Shown here: positions 1 to 5,854 of the stretch, piece after piece
Layout: every line of letters starts with the position of its first letter
Position numbering within the stretch: the stretch's first letter is position 1
Source: an uncultured Ruminococcus sp.
Lineage (GTDB): Bacteria; Bacillota; Clostridia; Oscillospirales; Ruminococcaceae
Length of the DNA stretch: 8,033 nt
Direction of reading: 5' to 3'
Assembly (NCBI GenBank): GCA_946188175.1
Contig: CAMHUJ010000058.1
Location: 1 to 8,033, forward strand
The notes under the pieces: model-generated
Seen by the model: the letters and a program-made list of their open reading frames with translations, nothing else
The model's database searches: none
What the model was told of the DNA's origin: nothing
Position numbers and translations under genes: made by a program

Positions 1-1204
1 CCAGATCGAACACGACGGTCAGAACGATTGTCACGAGCAGAACGGCAATATCGCTTTTCGGCGCAGTTTTGATCATGGTGCGGATATTTTTCCAGCCGCA
101 CATATTATATGCGACGATGAATAGAATTGCAGCGATTGTCGGCATCGGGATCAGTGAAGCATAAGGCATCAGAATCACGAGAATGCCGAGAACGATCACA
201 GAGTGCACCATGCCTGCGACCGGCGTTCTGCCGCCGTTCTTGACATTGGCAGCGGTACGCGCGATCGCACCGGTTGCCGGAATACCGCCGAACAGTGCCG
301 AACCGATATTCGCAATACCCTGCGCGATGAGCTCCATATTGGAACGGTGCTTCGAGCCGATCATACCGTCCGAAACGACGCAGGAGAGCAGCGATTCGAC
401 CGCCGCGAGAATGGCGATTGTAAAGGCATTCGGCAGCATGGCGCGGATACCGGAAAATGTCACATGCGGGAGTGTAAATTTCGGCGGCGCATTGGAAATC
501 GTATAGAGGTCGCCGATTGTGTTGACATGCATGCCGGTGAGCCGGACGACCGCCGCGCAGAGAATGACAGCGATCAGCGAAGCGGGGATCTTCTCGAGCT
601 TCTTGGGCCAGAGGATCAGCACGGCAAGCGAGAGCAGACCGATCAGCAGCGCCTGCACATTGAGCGAACCGATACATCGGCAGACTTCGGCAATTTTATC
701 GACGGTCTCAATGGGCGCATTTTGGAAGGTCAGCCCGAGGAAATCCTTGATCTGCCCGATGACGATTGTGACGGCGATGCCGAAGGTAAAGCCTGCGGTG
801 ATCGTACCGGGGATAAATTTGAGCAGCTTGCCGAAGCGGCAGAAACCCATAACAACGAGCAGAATACCCGCCATGACGGTAGAAAGGATAAGCCCGTCCA
901 TGCCGTCGGTGGCAACGATGCCCGCAACGATTGTTGCGAAAGCCGCAGTCGGACCGGCGATCTGCACGCGGCTGCCGCCGAAGAAGGAAACGAGGAATCC
1001 GGCGACGATTGCGGTATAGAGACCCTGTTCGGGATTGACGCCGGAAGCGAGCGCGAGGGCAATGGAAAGCGGAAGCGCGATGATAGCGACGATCACGCCG
1101 GCTATGAGGTCCTTGACGAACTGTGCCTTGGAATAGGTTTTCATGACCGAAAAGAGCTTCGGTTTGAGCTTTTCTGCGGTCTGGATTTGGGCTGTCTGCT
1201 CCAT
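1..1204 (-). CDS. SulP-family anion permease (partial, C-terminus off window)
   Basis: This is an integral membrane transporter of the SulP/SLC26 family, whose members carry sulfate, bicarbonate or dicarboxylates across the cytoplasmic membrane. The minus frame is open from ATG at 1204 to the window edge, giving 401 residues. The SulP signature lies at about residues 58-79 (PEQGLY followed by FFGGSR), then the motif QIAGPTAAF at 81-89. A second family block, GGIPATGAIART followed by NGGRTPVAG, lies at about 304-330. Hydrophobic segments cover most of the remainder. Family members are usually about 550 residues with a cytoplasmic C-terminal STAS domain; that part would lie left of position 1, so its presence is unknown. 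The start at 1204 is chosen because GGAGAG (1212-1217) sits 7 bases upstream; an ATG at 1211 is in another frame. The substrate cannot be read from the sequence. It is divergent from the PrsW-like gene and has its own promoter. Confidence 0.93.
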   Translation of the reverse strand, partial: MEQTAQIQTAEKLKPKLFSVMKTYSKAQFVKDLIAGVIVAIIALPLSIALALASGVNPEQGLYTAIVAGFLVSFFGGSRVQIAGPTAAFATIVAGIVATDGMDGLILSTVMAGILLVVMGFCRFGKLLKFIPGTITAGFTFGIAVTIVIGQIKDFLGLTFQNAPIETVDKIAEVCRCIGSLNVQALLIGLLSLAVLILWPKKLEKIPASLIAVILCAAVVRLTGMHVNTIGDLYTISNAPPKFTLPHVTFSGIRAMLPNAFTIAILAAVESLLSCVVSDGMIGSKHRSNMELIAQGIANIGSALFGGIPATGAIARTAANVKNGGRTPVAGMVHSVIVLGILVILMPYASLIPMPTIAAILFIVAYNMCGWKNIRTMIKTAPKSDIAVLLVTIVLTVVFDL

Positions 1205-1238
1205 TTTTCATCTCTCCGTATTAAAATAATGCTTACAT

Positions 1239-1267
1239 ATTATACAGCGAATTCCGGCGAGAATCAA
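1239..1267 (-). promoter_or_regulatory. Sigma-A-type promoter of the SulP gene
   Basis: On the minus strand TTGATT (1262-1267) and TATAAT (1239-1244) are separated by exactly 17 bases. Transcription would start near 1232, leaving a leader of about 28 bases with the GGAGAG ribosome site. The leader is too short for a riboswitch, so no RNA-level control is visible. Confidence 0.8.
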
Positions 1268-1370
1268 GTAAAAATCGGCGTATTTGAAAAATTTGTAGGA
1301 ATACCCATATCCTGCGAATTTTGTGACGGATTTTGTTTGATATTTTATACTGGAATATGATTATTTTATG

Positions 1371-1475
1371 CTTCACTTTCACCATATTCAAAATCGTGCA
1401 CGCAGCGCACACCGCCGTTCTTCACTATTTCAAATCATCGCCGCAGGCGATCCCGCAACTCCTCTCCCCTCACTC
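1371..1475 (+). repeat. Dispersed intergenic repeat, copy A (two tandem units)
   Basis: The gap 1205-1589 holds no gene; besides two promoters its main content is this repeat. Unit 1 (1371-1417) has a pyrimidine-rich start, then TTCAAAATC and the weak hairpin GTGC/GCAC (1396-1410). Unit 2 (1418-1475) reads TTCTTCACTATTTCAAATC, then the hairpin ATCGCC-GCA-GGCGAT (1437-1451), then CCCGCAACTCCTCTCC. The order (TTCACTATT, CAAATCATC, short GC hairpin, CCGCAA, CT-rich tail) recurs at 2366-2447 and 4184-4325. It resembles a REP- or MITE-like non-coding element, but no target-site duplication is visible. Confidence 0.65.
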
Positions 1476-1529
1476 CTAACTAAAAAAAACTCCTCACGCA
1501 ATCAAAACTTCCTCCTTCCTCCTTATTTA

Positions 1530-1559
1530 TTGACTTTTCCGCGGTATTTGTGGTACAAT
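1530..1559 (+). promoter_or_regulatory. Sigma-A-type promoter of the PrsW-like gene
   Basis: TTGACT (1530-1535) and TACAAT (1554-1559) are separated by 18 bases. Transcription would start near 1566, about 24 bases before the ATG at 1590. The ribosome site GAGGAGG (1575-1581) is 8 bases before that ATG, which fixes the start and excludes the longer in-frame ATG at 1368 that lies upstream of the promoter. Confidence 0.82.
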
Positions 1560-1589
1560 AGAAGCATCAAATACGAGGAGGACAAAAAA

Positions 1590-2321
1590 ATGACAAGATA
1601 TCTGCTGATCGCAGCGCTGCTTCCGGCGGCGGCACTGCTGTTTTACGTCCGGAAGCTGGATAAGATCGAAGCGGAGCCGAGCGGCATGATCATGAAGCTC
1701 TGCGGCTTCGGCGCACTGACGGTCATCAGCGCGGTGATTCTCGAAACGCTCGGCGGCGCAGTGCTCGGGGCATTTTTTCCGGAGGACAGCCTGATTTATA
1801 TTGCGCTGCATAATTTTCTGATTATCGCAGGCGCAGAGGAAGGCGGCAAGCTGTTCGCGCTGAAAAAGGGGACATGGAAGTCGCCGGAATTCAATTATAC
1901 ATATGATGCCGTCGTTTATGCGGTCGCGGTATCGCTTGGATTTGCTGCGGTCGAAAATGTGATGTACGTGCTGAGCGGCGGATTCGGTACGGCAGTCATG
2001 CGCGCGCTGACCTCGATCCCGGGGCATGCGATTTTCGGCGTATTCATGGGATTTTATTACGGCGTCGCAAAGAAAGAGGAAATGCGCAGGAACGAATCCG
2101 GCAAGCGGTTTCATCTGATCTCCGCGCTGATCGTCCCGATGCTGCTGCACGGCTTCTATGATTTCTGCCTGTCGGTCAGCAGCTTATTCTTCATTCTGAT
2201 TTTCTTCGTATTTCTGATTATTGTGCTGATTATATCGCTTCTGCTCGTGAAATCGCTTGCGCAGAAGGATGAGCCCGTCGTACAGATTTTCAATCCGCCG
2301 ACGAATTTCCCGATGCAGTAA
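1590..2321 (+). CDS. PrsW-family intramembrane metalloprotease
   Basis: This 243-residue multi-pass membrane protein carries the conserved blocks of the PrsW family (glutamic-type/CPBP-like intramembrane proteases). In Bacillus subtilis, PrsW makes the site-1 cut in the anti-sigma factor RsiW. Visible motifs are AEEGGK at 82-87 (the E-E pair 83-84), GFAAVENVMY at 117-126 (E122-N123), PGHAIFGVFMG at 144-154 (H146) and LLHGFYDF at 185-192 (H187). These are the four polar clusters expected within membrane helices, so the active site looks intact. Residues 1-20 form an N-terminal helix, 198-221 a very hydrophobic final segment, and the C-terminus is a short polar tail. The ATG at 1590 has GAGGAGG 8 bases upstream. 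No sigma/anti-sigma pair is adjacent, so the substrate is unknown. The gene appears monocistronic, with repeat copies on both sides. Confidence 0.88.
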   Translation: MTRYLLIAALLPAAALLFYVRKLDKIEAEPSGMIMKLCGFGALTVISAVILETLGGAVLGAFFPEDSLIYIALHNFLIIAGAEEGGKLFALKKGTWKSPEFNYTYDAVVYAVAVSLGFAAVENVMYVLSGGFGTAVMRALTSIPGHAIFGVFMGFYYGVAKKEEMRRNESGKRFHLISALIVPMLLHGFYDFCLSVSSLFFILIFFVFLIIVLIISLLLVKSLAQKDEPVVQIFNPPTNFPMQ

Positions 2322-2365
2322 CACATACACAAGAAGTGAGCAGGGAGGAAGTAGGAAGGAGAAAG

Positions 2366-2447
2366 ATTTTCACTCTTCACTATTCAAAATCATCCGCCGA
2401 AGGCGGATTCCGCAATTTCTCATTTCTCATTTCTCATTTCTCATTCT
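2366..2447 (+). repeat. Dispersed intergenic repeat, copy B, with 7-bp tandem tail
   Basis: This is the clearest copy of the family. TTTTCACTCTTCACTATTC leads into AAAATC, then the perfect hairpin ATCCGCC-GAA-GGCGGAT (2392-2408), then TCCGCA and four exact tandem copies of ATTTCTC (2415-2442) plus a partial fifth. There is no T-run directly after the hairpin, so it is not a standard intrinsic terminator for the upstream PrsW-like gene, although it may protect the transcript's 3' end. The 263-base gap 2322-2584 holds only this repeat and the leader of the next gene. Confidence 0.7.
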
Positions 2448-2500
2448 GAGGATGCTGCGGTTTTGCATATCGCCTGAACATGAATTTCGGATATATGATG

Positions 2501-2506
2501 TATAAT
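2501..2506 (+). promoter_or_regulatory. Candidate -10 element of the M23 peptidase gene
   Basis: A perfect TATAAT lies 78 bases before the chosen ATG. No good -35 hexamer is at 16-18 bases; TGAACA (2475-2480) matches 4 of 6 but is 20 bases away. An activator or a suboptimal promoter is possible. The position argues against the longer in-frame start at 2480, which would lie upstream of the transcription start. Confidence 0.5.
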
Positions 2507-2533
2507 CGTCACAAAGCGGAACATACTAGCGCT

Positions 2534-2588
2534 GAAAGCCGCTCGGGTGACGAGGCTTCAACCAATGAAAGAAAGGCGATATCTATGA
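2534..2588 (+). promoter_or_regulatory. Leader of the M23 gene: bulged hairpin and 7-codon mini-ORF
   Basis: The leader contains a bulged stem: AAGC (2536-2539) pairs with GCTT (2555-2558), and CTCG (2542-2545) pairs with CGAG (2551-2554) around loop GGTGA. After it, ATG at 2565 opens a 7-codon frame (MKERRYL) whose TGA (2586-2588) overlaps the M23 ATG (2585-2587) as ATGA. The AAAGG (2572-2576) that serves as the M23 ribosome site lies inside this mini-ORF. Translational coupling is possible but the pattern could be chance; nothing matches a known riboswitch. Confidence 0.3.
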
Positions 2589-3376
2589 AACAGAAATCAC
2601 ATGCCGGCATGACCGGCAAAGGCTTCTATGCCGCACTTGCGCTCAGCGCAGCAATGGTCGGTGCAGCCTGCCGGTATGCCTATTCGGAAGCGGGAAAGCT
2701 GACGCCGCCCGCTGCTCCGTCGCATCAGTATACGGGAGACACTGCGCAGACGACCGCCGTCCCGAAGGTCACAGCGCCGCAGACAACGAAATATACCGCA
2801 CCGCCGCGCACGGCAGCCGTCACGGAAACGGTAACGGAAACCGTCACGGAAGCGGTTGCCGAGGCAGCAGCGATCCTGCACCGCAGCACGGAGGCAGAGA
2901 CGGCGCCGCCGGAGCCTGTTGAGACAGAGCCGCCTGTGGAACAGCCGGTACCGCCGGTTGCCGGAAAGCTCATACAGCGATTCAGTCACGGTGATCTGGT
3001 CAAATCCCCGACCACGGGCATCTGGTCCACGCACAACGGCGCAGATTATGCCGCAGATTACGGTTCAGATGTCTGCTGTACCGAGGACGGCACAGTCTCC
3101 GGCGTAGAAAAGGATGCGCTGCTCGGCATCTGCGTGACGGTGCTGCATGAGAACGGCACGACCACGCGCTACTGCGGACTGAATGAAGGACTGAACGTCC
3201 AGCCGGGCGATGTCATCGCACGCGGCACAGTGATCGGCGTGATCGGCGATACGAACGAGGGCGAAAGCACATTGGAATCGCATCTGCATTTTGAGGTGCA
3301 GCAGAATGACAAATATATTGATCCGGAGAGCTATCTTGCCGGCGCATGCGCCGCAGAGCCGCAGCCGGAAGCATAA
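2585..3376 (+). CDS. Membrane-anchored M23 (LytM/lysostaphin-type) peptidase
   Basis: This 263-residue zinc endopeptidase probably acts on peptidoglycan cross-links at the outer face of the membrane. Residues 1-12 are basic and polar and 13-29 form one hydrophobic segment, which fits a signal anchor. Residues 38-125 are a low-complexity stalk rich in Pro, Thr, Ala and Glu, including tandem TETV repeats at 80-88. The M23 domain spans about 128-251. Its zinc ligands are all present: H150 and D154 (THNGADY) and H235 of the HxH pair H233/H235 (SHLHFEV); H188 is the likely second catalytic histidine. The domain resembles SpoIIQ-like M23 proteins (THNGADYAADYG, LGICV, YCGL), but no sporulation gene is adjacent and the metal site is intact, so an active enzyme is more likely. 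The start at 2585 is preferred over the in-frame ATG at 2480 because TATAAT lies at 2501 and AAAGG is 8 bases before 2585. Confidence 0.88.
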   Translation: MKQKSHAGMTGKGFYAALALSAAMVGAACRYAYSEAGKLTPPAAPSHQYTGDTAQTTAVPKVTAPQTTKYTAPPRTAAVTETVTETVTEAVAEAAAILHRSTEAETAPPEPVETEPPVEQPVPPVAGKLIQRFSHGDLVKSPTTGIWSTHNGADYAADYGSDVCCTEDGTVSGVEKDALLGICVTVLHENGTTTRYCGLNEGLNVQPGDVIARGTVIGVIGDTNEGESTLESHLHFEVQQNDKYIDPESYLAGACAAEPQPEA

Positions 3377-3413
3377 AAAAGCCGCCGTTCCGGAGTCTGA
3401 ACCGGAGCGGCGG
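3375..3413. terminator. Bidirectional hairpin terminator between convergent genes
   Basis: A 12-bp stem (CCGCCGTTCCGG 3382-3393 with CCGGAGCGGCGG 3402-3413, one G-U pair) encloses an 8-base loop. On the minus strand it is followed by six T (3380 to 3375), a strong intrinsic terminator for the lipoprotein gene. On the plus strand only TTT follows, so termination of the M23 transcript is probably weaker. It lies 5 bases after the M23 stop and 7 bases after the lipoprotein stop. Confidence 0.88.
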
Positions 3414-3420
3414 TTTCGCA

Positions 3421-4053
3421 TTACTGATTGTTATAGGTCTTGTGGAGGAACTGATCCTCCTGCAAATCAAAGATCACGCGGTCGGTATTGTAATATTTAT
3501 AGGGCATGTAGACGAGCTGCATCTCCTTCCATGCGCTCGGCGCATAGATATAGACATAGCCTGTCAGCGTCGCGCCGCCTGCGATCTCCTGATTGAACGC
3601 CTGCATGGGGCTGTTGATGCCTGCATAGTATTTTCTGCCGGAGACAGCCGCCTGCAGATCGCGGACGGATTCGGTATCCTCTTTGCCGTCAATGACGGTC
3701 ATGAAGTGGGTCAGCGTCTGGCAGTCGATCTTTTCGGAGGTCTTGTTCGTGATCGTCATTTCCGCGAGCAGTACGCGGTATTCGAGCTTATTGACATTGT
3801 CGATCTCGATGACATCATTGAGCGTGATATCGAGCTTATCGTTATAGTTGACGGTCTCGCCGATTGCGGCTTTATAATCCTCGCCGGGTGCATTTTCATC
3901 GACGCAGCTGTCCGGCACCTCGGGGGAATAGACGCTTTCGCCCTCATCATCGTTGCTGACGGTCTGACTTCCGCAGCCGGTGCAGAACGCAGAAGCGCTG
4001 CACAGAGCAGCCGCGAGCAGAAGAACAGCGGCAGAACGGAGCTTGTTTCTCAT
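3421..4053 (-). CDS. Lipoprotein with DUF4352-like (immunoglobulin-like) domain
   Basis: This 210-residue protein should be exported and lipid-anchored on the outer face of the membrane. It has a basic start (MRNK), a hydrophobic core at about 8-23 and a lipobox-like CTGC ending at C27, although position -3 is Cys rather than the usual Leu or Val. An acidic linker follows (about 31-60). Residues 60-205 are beta-rich with the layout of DUF4352 domains: IGETV, then an alternating strand ending in TITNKTSEKI (about 100-109), and a late ATLTGYVYIYAP strand. Such domains are common in Gram-positive lipoproteins of unknown role, and no catalytic residues are apparent. The start is supported by GGGAGG on the minus strand 8 bases upstream of the ATG. 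The gene is monocistronic, with its own promoter and terminator. Confidence 0.75.
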   Translation of the reverse strand: MRNKLRSAAVLLLAAALCSASAFCTGCGSQTVSNDDEGESVYSPEVPDSCVDENAPGEDYKAAIGETVNYNDKLDITLNDVIEIDNVNKLEYRVLLAEMTITNKTSEKIDCQTLTHFMTVIDGKEDTESVRDLQAAVSGRKYYAGINSPMQAFNQEIAGGATLTGYVYIYAPSAWKEMQLVYMPYKYYNTDRVIFDLQEDQFLHKTYNNQ

Positions 4054-4113
4054 ATTCGGATCCTCCCAGAATAATTTTAGTAATTCGGCATCACAACGGA
4101 TGCATTCCTGCTT

Positions 4114-4142
4114 ATTATAGCACAGTTCTCAAAAAAAAGCAA
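4114..4142 (-). promoter_or_regulatory. Extended -10 promoter of the lipoprotein gene
   Basis: On the minus strand TGCTATAAT (TATAAT at 4114-4119, TG of the extended -10 just upstream) is preceded at 17 bases by TTGCTT (4137-4142), a half-match to the -35 consensus. The spacer contains a T8 run. The leader would be about 54 bases with no evident structure. Confidence 0.7.
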
Positions 4143-4183
4143 GTGGGCAGGCAGCAGCGGAAGTGAATACCTGAATAATTAAA

Positions 4184-4325
4184 AATCAGGAATGAGAAAT
4201 TAGAAATTGTTGTGTCCGCTTCGCGGATGATCGTTCTTCATTTTTCACTCTTCACTATTTTCAAATCATCGCCGCAAGGCGCATGTTTTCCAAAAGCAAA
4301 CTGCGCAGTTTCTCATTTTTCACGC
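4184..4325. repeat. Dispersed intergenic repeat, inverted pair (copies D and C)
   Basis: The 390-base gap 4054-4443 holds two opposing promoters and this composite. Copy D (about 4184-4231) is on the minus strand; read that way it gives GATCATCCGC-GAA-GCGGAC, then CAATTTCTAATTTCTCATT. Its hairpin arms are TCCGC (4215-4219) and GCGGA (4223-4227). Copy C (about 4235-4325) is on the plus strand: TTTTTCACTCTTCACTATTT, TCAAATCATCGCC, hairpin CGCC-GCAA-GGCG (4270-4281), then an extra stretch of about 25 bases, then CAGTTTCTCATTTTTCAC. The extra stretch ends in the palindrome AAACTGCGCAGTTT (4298-4311). The two copies meet head to head at about 4232. Confidence 0.68.
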
Positions 4326-4359
4326 CAAAACGCCGCATTTCTTTTTCTTCGTATCATAA

Positions 4360-4388
4360 TTGAAAATCTGATTGCCGTATGTTATAAT
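4360..4388 (+). promoter_or_regulatory. Strong sigma-A promoter of the dockerin gene
   Basis: TTGAAA (4360-4365) and TATAAT (4383-4388) are separated by 17 bases, with TG at 4380-4381 giving an extended -10. AAAGGA (4428-4433) lies 10 bases before the ATG at 4444. The promoter looks fully functional although the gene it serves has a broken frame. Confidence 0.85.
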
Positions 4389-4443
4389 ACAGATAGCTGA
4401 CAGAAGAATCAGCCGCAAAAAATCATGAAAGGAAAAACAAACG

Positions 4444-4883
4444 ATGAAACACACGAAAAAACTGACCGCATTTTTCACCGCATGTCTGACCGCACTCTCA
4501 CTGTCGCTTCCTGTCCTTGCAGCAGGCGAGGAAGTTCTTGACAAGGAAGAACGTCTGAATCTGGTCGAAGGCAAATGCAATCTAATGCTTGGAAAGACTG
4601 CGGTTGAAGCGATCACAGCGAATACCTATCAGGCTGTCATTCCGGTGATCATCGTAGATGCGCCTGCCTACGCACAGCTGCGGATGCGCAGACATTGCTT
4701 CAGGATTGCACCGACGTAATTGCCGGCAAACAGAGCACACTGACCGCGCTCGGACAGTATTTTTCCGATGTGAACGACGACGGCGCGATTACCGTTGCAG
4801 ATGCACAGTGGATTCTCAGCTATTATACCGAGGTCTTTCTTACCGAAGATTATGCCCGCATGTTTGACTGGGAACTGAAATAA
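4444..4883 (+). pseudogene. Secreted dockerin type I protein, frame broken in first repeat
   Basis: The N-terminal frame (ATG at 4444) encodes a signal peptide (MKHTKK, then a hydrophobic core ending PVLAA at about 23-27) and about 48 residues that I do not recognise. It runs out of frame in a MRRHCFRIAPT tail and stops at TAA 4717-4719. From about 4674 the next frame gives the end of one dockerin repeat (TAADAQTLLQDC) and a complete second one. The second calcium loop, DVNDDGAITVAD (4767-4802), has the expected acidic positions and is followed by AQWILSYYTE, ending at TAA 4881-4883. Restoring one base near 4663-4674 would join them into about 146 residues. The first loop is also shorter than usual, so a net loss of about 7 bases fits best. 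Intact promoter, ribosome site and terminator suggest recent damage or a sequencing error. Dockerins bind cohesins in cellulosome-like complexes, but many Ruminococcus-type proteins carry them in other settings. Confidence 0.7.
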
Positions 4884-4891
4884 CCGATCAT

Positions 4892-4927
4892 AAAAAGTGC
4901 CGTGAGATCAGGGTCTCACGGCACTTT
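4892..4927. terminator. Bidirectional terminator between dockerin gene and phage-type operon
   Basis: A perfect 14-bp stem, AAAGTGCCGTGAGA (4894-4907) with TCTCACGGCACTTT (4914-4927), encloses a 6-base loop. On the minus strand it ends in TTTTT (4896-4892), a strong intrinsic terminator 6 bases after the hub-like gene's stop. On the plus strand TTTCT follows, giving a weaker stop for the dockerin transcript. Confidence 0.92.
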
Positions 4928-4933
4928 CTGCTG

Positions 4934-5854
4934 TCAGGGCGTATTGCAGAACGGGTCAAAATAGAAGGTATCCTCAGTGCGGATGCCGTTCTGATCGCCC
5001 GTGATGCGGATTCTGCTGACGCGCGCGGTCAGGTCGCCGAGCTGCACGAGGTCCTCGATATCCTCACCGCAGTAGCCGGTATAGGTGACGCGTCTGCTGC
5101 GGAGGCGGCGGTTGCTGAGTGCAATGCGCCAGACCAGTGCATCGTCCGGATGATAGGCATACTGCTTATCGAACAGGATCTGCCGGACGCGGACGATATT
5201 CCGGCTTGCGGCTTCCGGATTGCTGTGCGTAAACCTGCCGTACTCCCCCGCCGTATTCGCCATATCAATCCGGCTGAGCATTTCGCTGCAATCGCCGCCG
5301 ACTGACATTGAACGGACAGCATCCGCAGGCAGCGCAATCGCCTCCGAACCGGTCTGCGGCGTCATGCAGAGCAGATTCGGCACGCGGATATACGGGAATC
5401 CGCCGTTGAGCTTGTAGTTATACGCCATGATCGAATCCCACATCGCAGCATTATCGCGGACATAGATATAGCTGATCTCCGGCATGGATGTGTCATAGGT
5501 GATCTTCGGAAGCGCATAGGTCTCCATGAGCGATTGCAGCGTGACGGCATAATGCAGTCCCGGCACGAGCTGATTCCGCGTCAGCGCGGCGGTATAGCTG
5601 CGGCTGCTCAGCCTGAGAACATAATGCCCTGCTTCACGGACGCATTCCGCATGCTCGATGCATCCGTCATGGAGCAGCAGTCCGTCCAGCGAGAAAACTG
5701 CCTCACAGGGCGCTTCAAGCGGTTCATCGGTGAGGAACTGCGCATAGAGCACGGCAAATGCCTGATAGCGCTCACGCAGGAGCGTAAACCGCAGGCAGCG
5801 CGAGACGGTATACTCCGTGCCGTCCGGATAGTGCAGTACGCAGCAAATACTCAT
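4934..5854 (-). CDS. Baseplate-hub-like phage tail protein
   Basis: This 306-residue protein resembles the gp27/Mu gp44/gpD class of tail hub proteins, which form the ring joining tail tube and spike. Supporting features are the N-terminal beta-rich region (about 1-60), a DGLLLHDGCIEHAEC strand pair (57-71) and HYVLRLSSRSYTAALTRNQL (77-96). The latter matches the hub pattern of a strand ending in S-R-S before a short helix. A VTLQSLMETYALP segment (104-116) and a beta-rich C-terminus ending TFYFDPF follow. The similarity is one of layout; no signature motif proves it. The start at 5854 is chosen because ATG overlaps the upstream gene's TGA as ATGA, the pattern seen at the two preceding gene junctions; an in-frame ATG at 5920 would overlap by 70 bases. 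It is the last gene before the terminator. A generic minor structural protein is the main alternative. Confidence 0.6.
   Translation of the reverse strand: MSICCVLHYPDGTEYTVSRCLRFTLLRERYQAFAVLYAQFLTDEPLEAPCEAVFSLDGLLLHDGCIEHAECVREAGHYVLRLSSRSYTAALTRNQLVPGLHYAVTLQSLMETYALPKITYDTSMPEISYIYVRDNAAMWDSIMAYNYKLNGGFPYIRVPNLLCMTPQTGSEAIALPADAVRSMSVGGDCSEMLSRIDMANTAGEYGRFTHSNPEAASRNIVRVRQILFDKQYAYHPDDALVWRIALSNRRLRSRRVTYTGYCGEDIEDLVQLGDLTARVSRIRITGDQNGIRTEDTFYFDPFCNTP

Noticed and set aside
203..1360. Long plus-strand open frame of 385 residues opposite the SulP gene.
   Set aside because: It is highly charged with no hydrophobic core or motif, and the opposite strand carries clear SulP signatures. It is an antisense shadow of GC-rich codons.
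2392..2408. Repeat hairpin as the terminator of the PrsW-like gene.
   Set aside because: The stem is good but no T-run follows it directly, and the same hairpin recurs in places without an upstream gene end.
2415..2447. Short direct repeats considered as a CRISPR array.
   Set aside because: The unit is 7 bases with no spacers and no cas genes.
2507..2584. Riboswitch (for example the c-di-AMP ydaO class) before the peptidase gene.
   Set aside because: The leader is only about 70 bases and shows none of the conserved blocks of that class.
2480..2584. N-terminal extension of the M23 peptidase from ATG at 2480.
   Set aside because: It would start upstream of the TATAAT at 2501, lacks a ribosome site and would put 35 polar residues before the signal anchor.
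3346..4074. Plus-strand open frame of 242 residues opposite the lipoprotein gene.
   Set aside because: The minus frame has a lipobox, GGGAGG ribosome site, promoter and terminator; the plus frame runs through the shared terminator hairpin.
4655..4700. Programmed -1 frameshift joining signal peptide and dockerin.
   Set aside because: No slippery heptamer or downstream stem is visible, and the first calcium loop is itself shortened, which fits a deletion better.
4658..4867. Separate small gene in the third frame over the dockerin region.
   Set aside because: It gives an Arg-rich product with no dockerin pattern. The frame starting upstream of 4695 holds the calcium loop.
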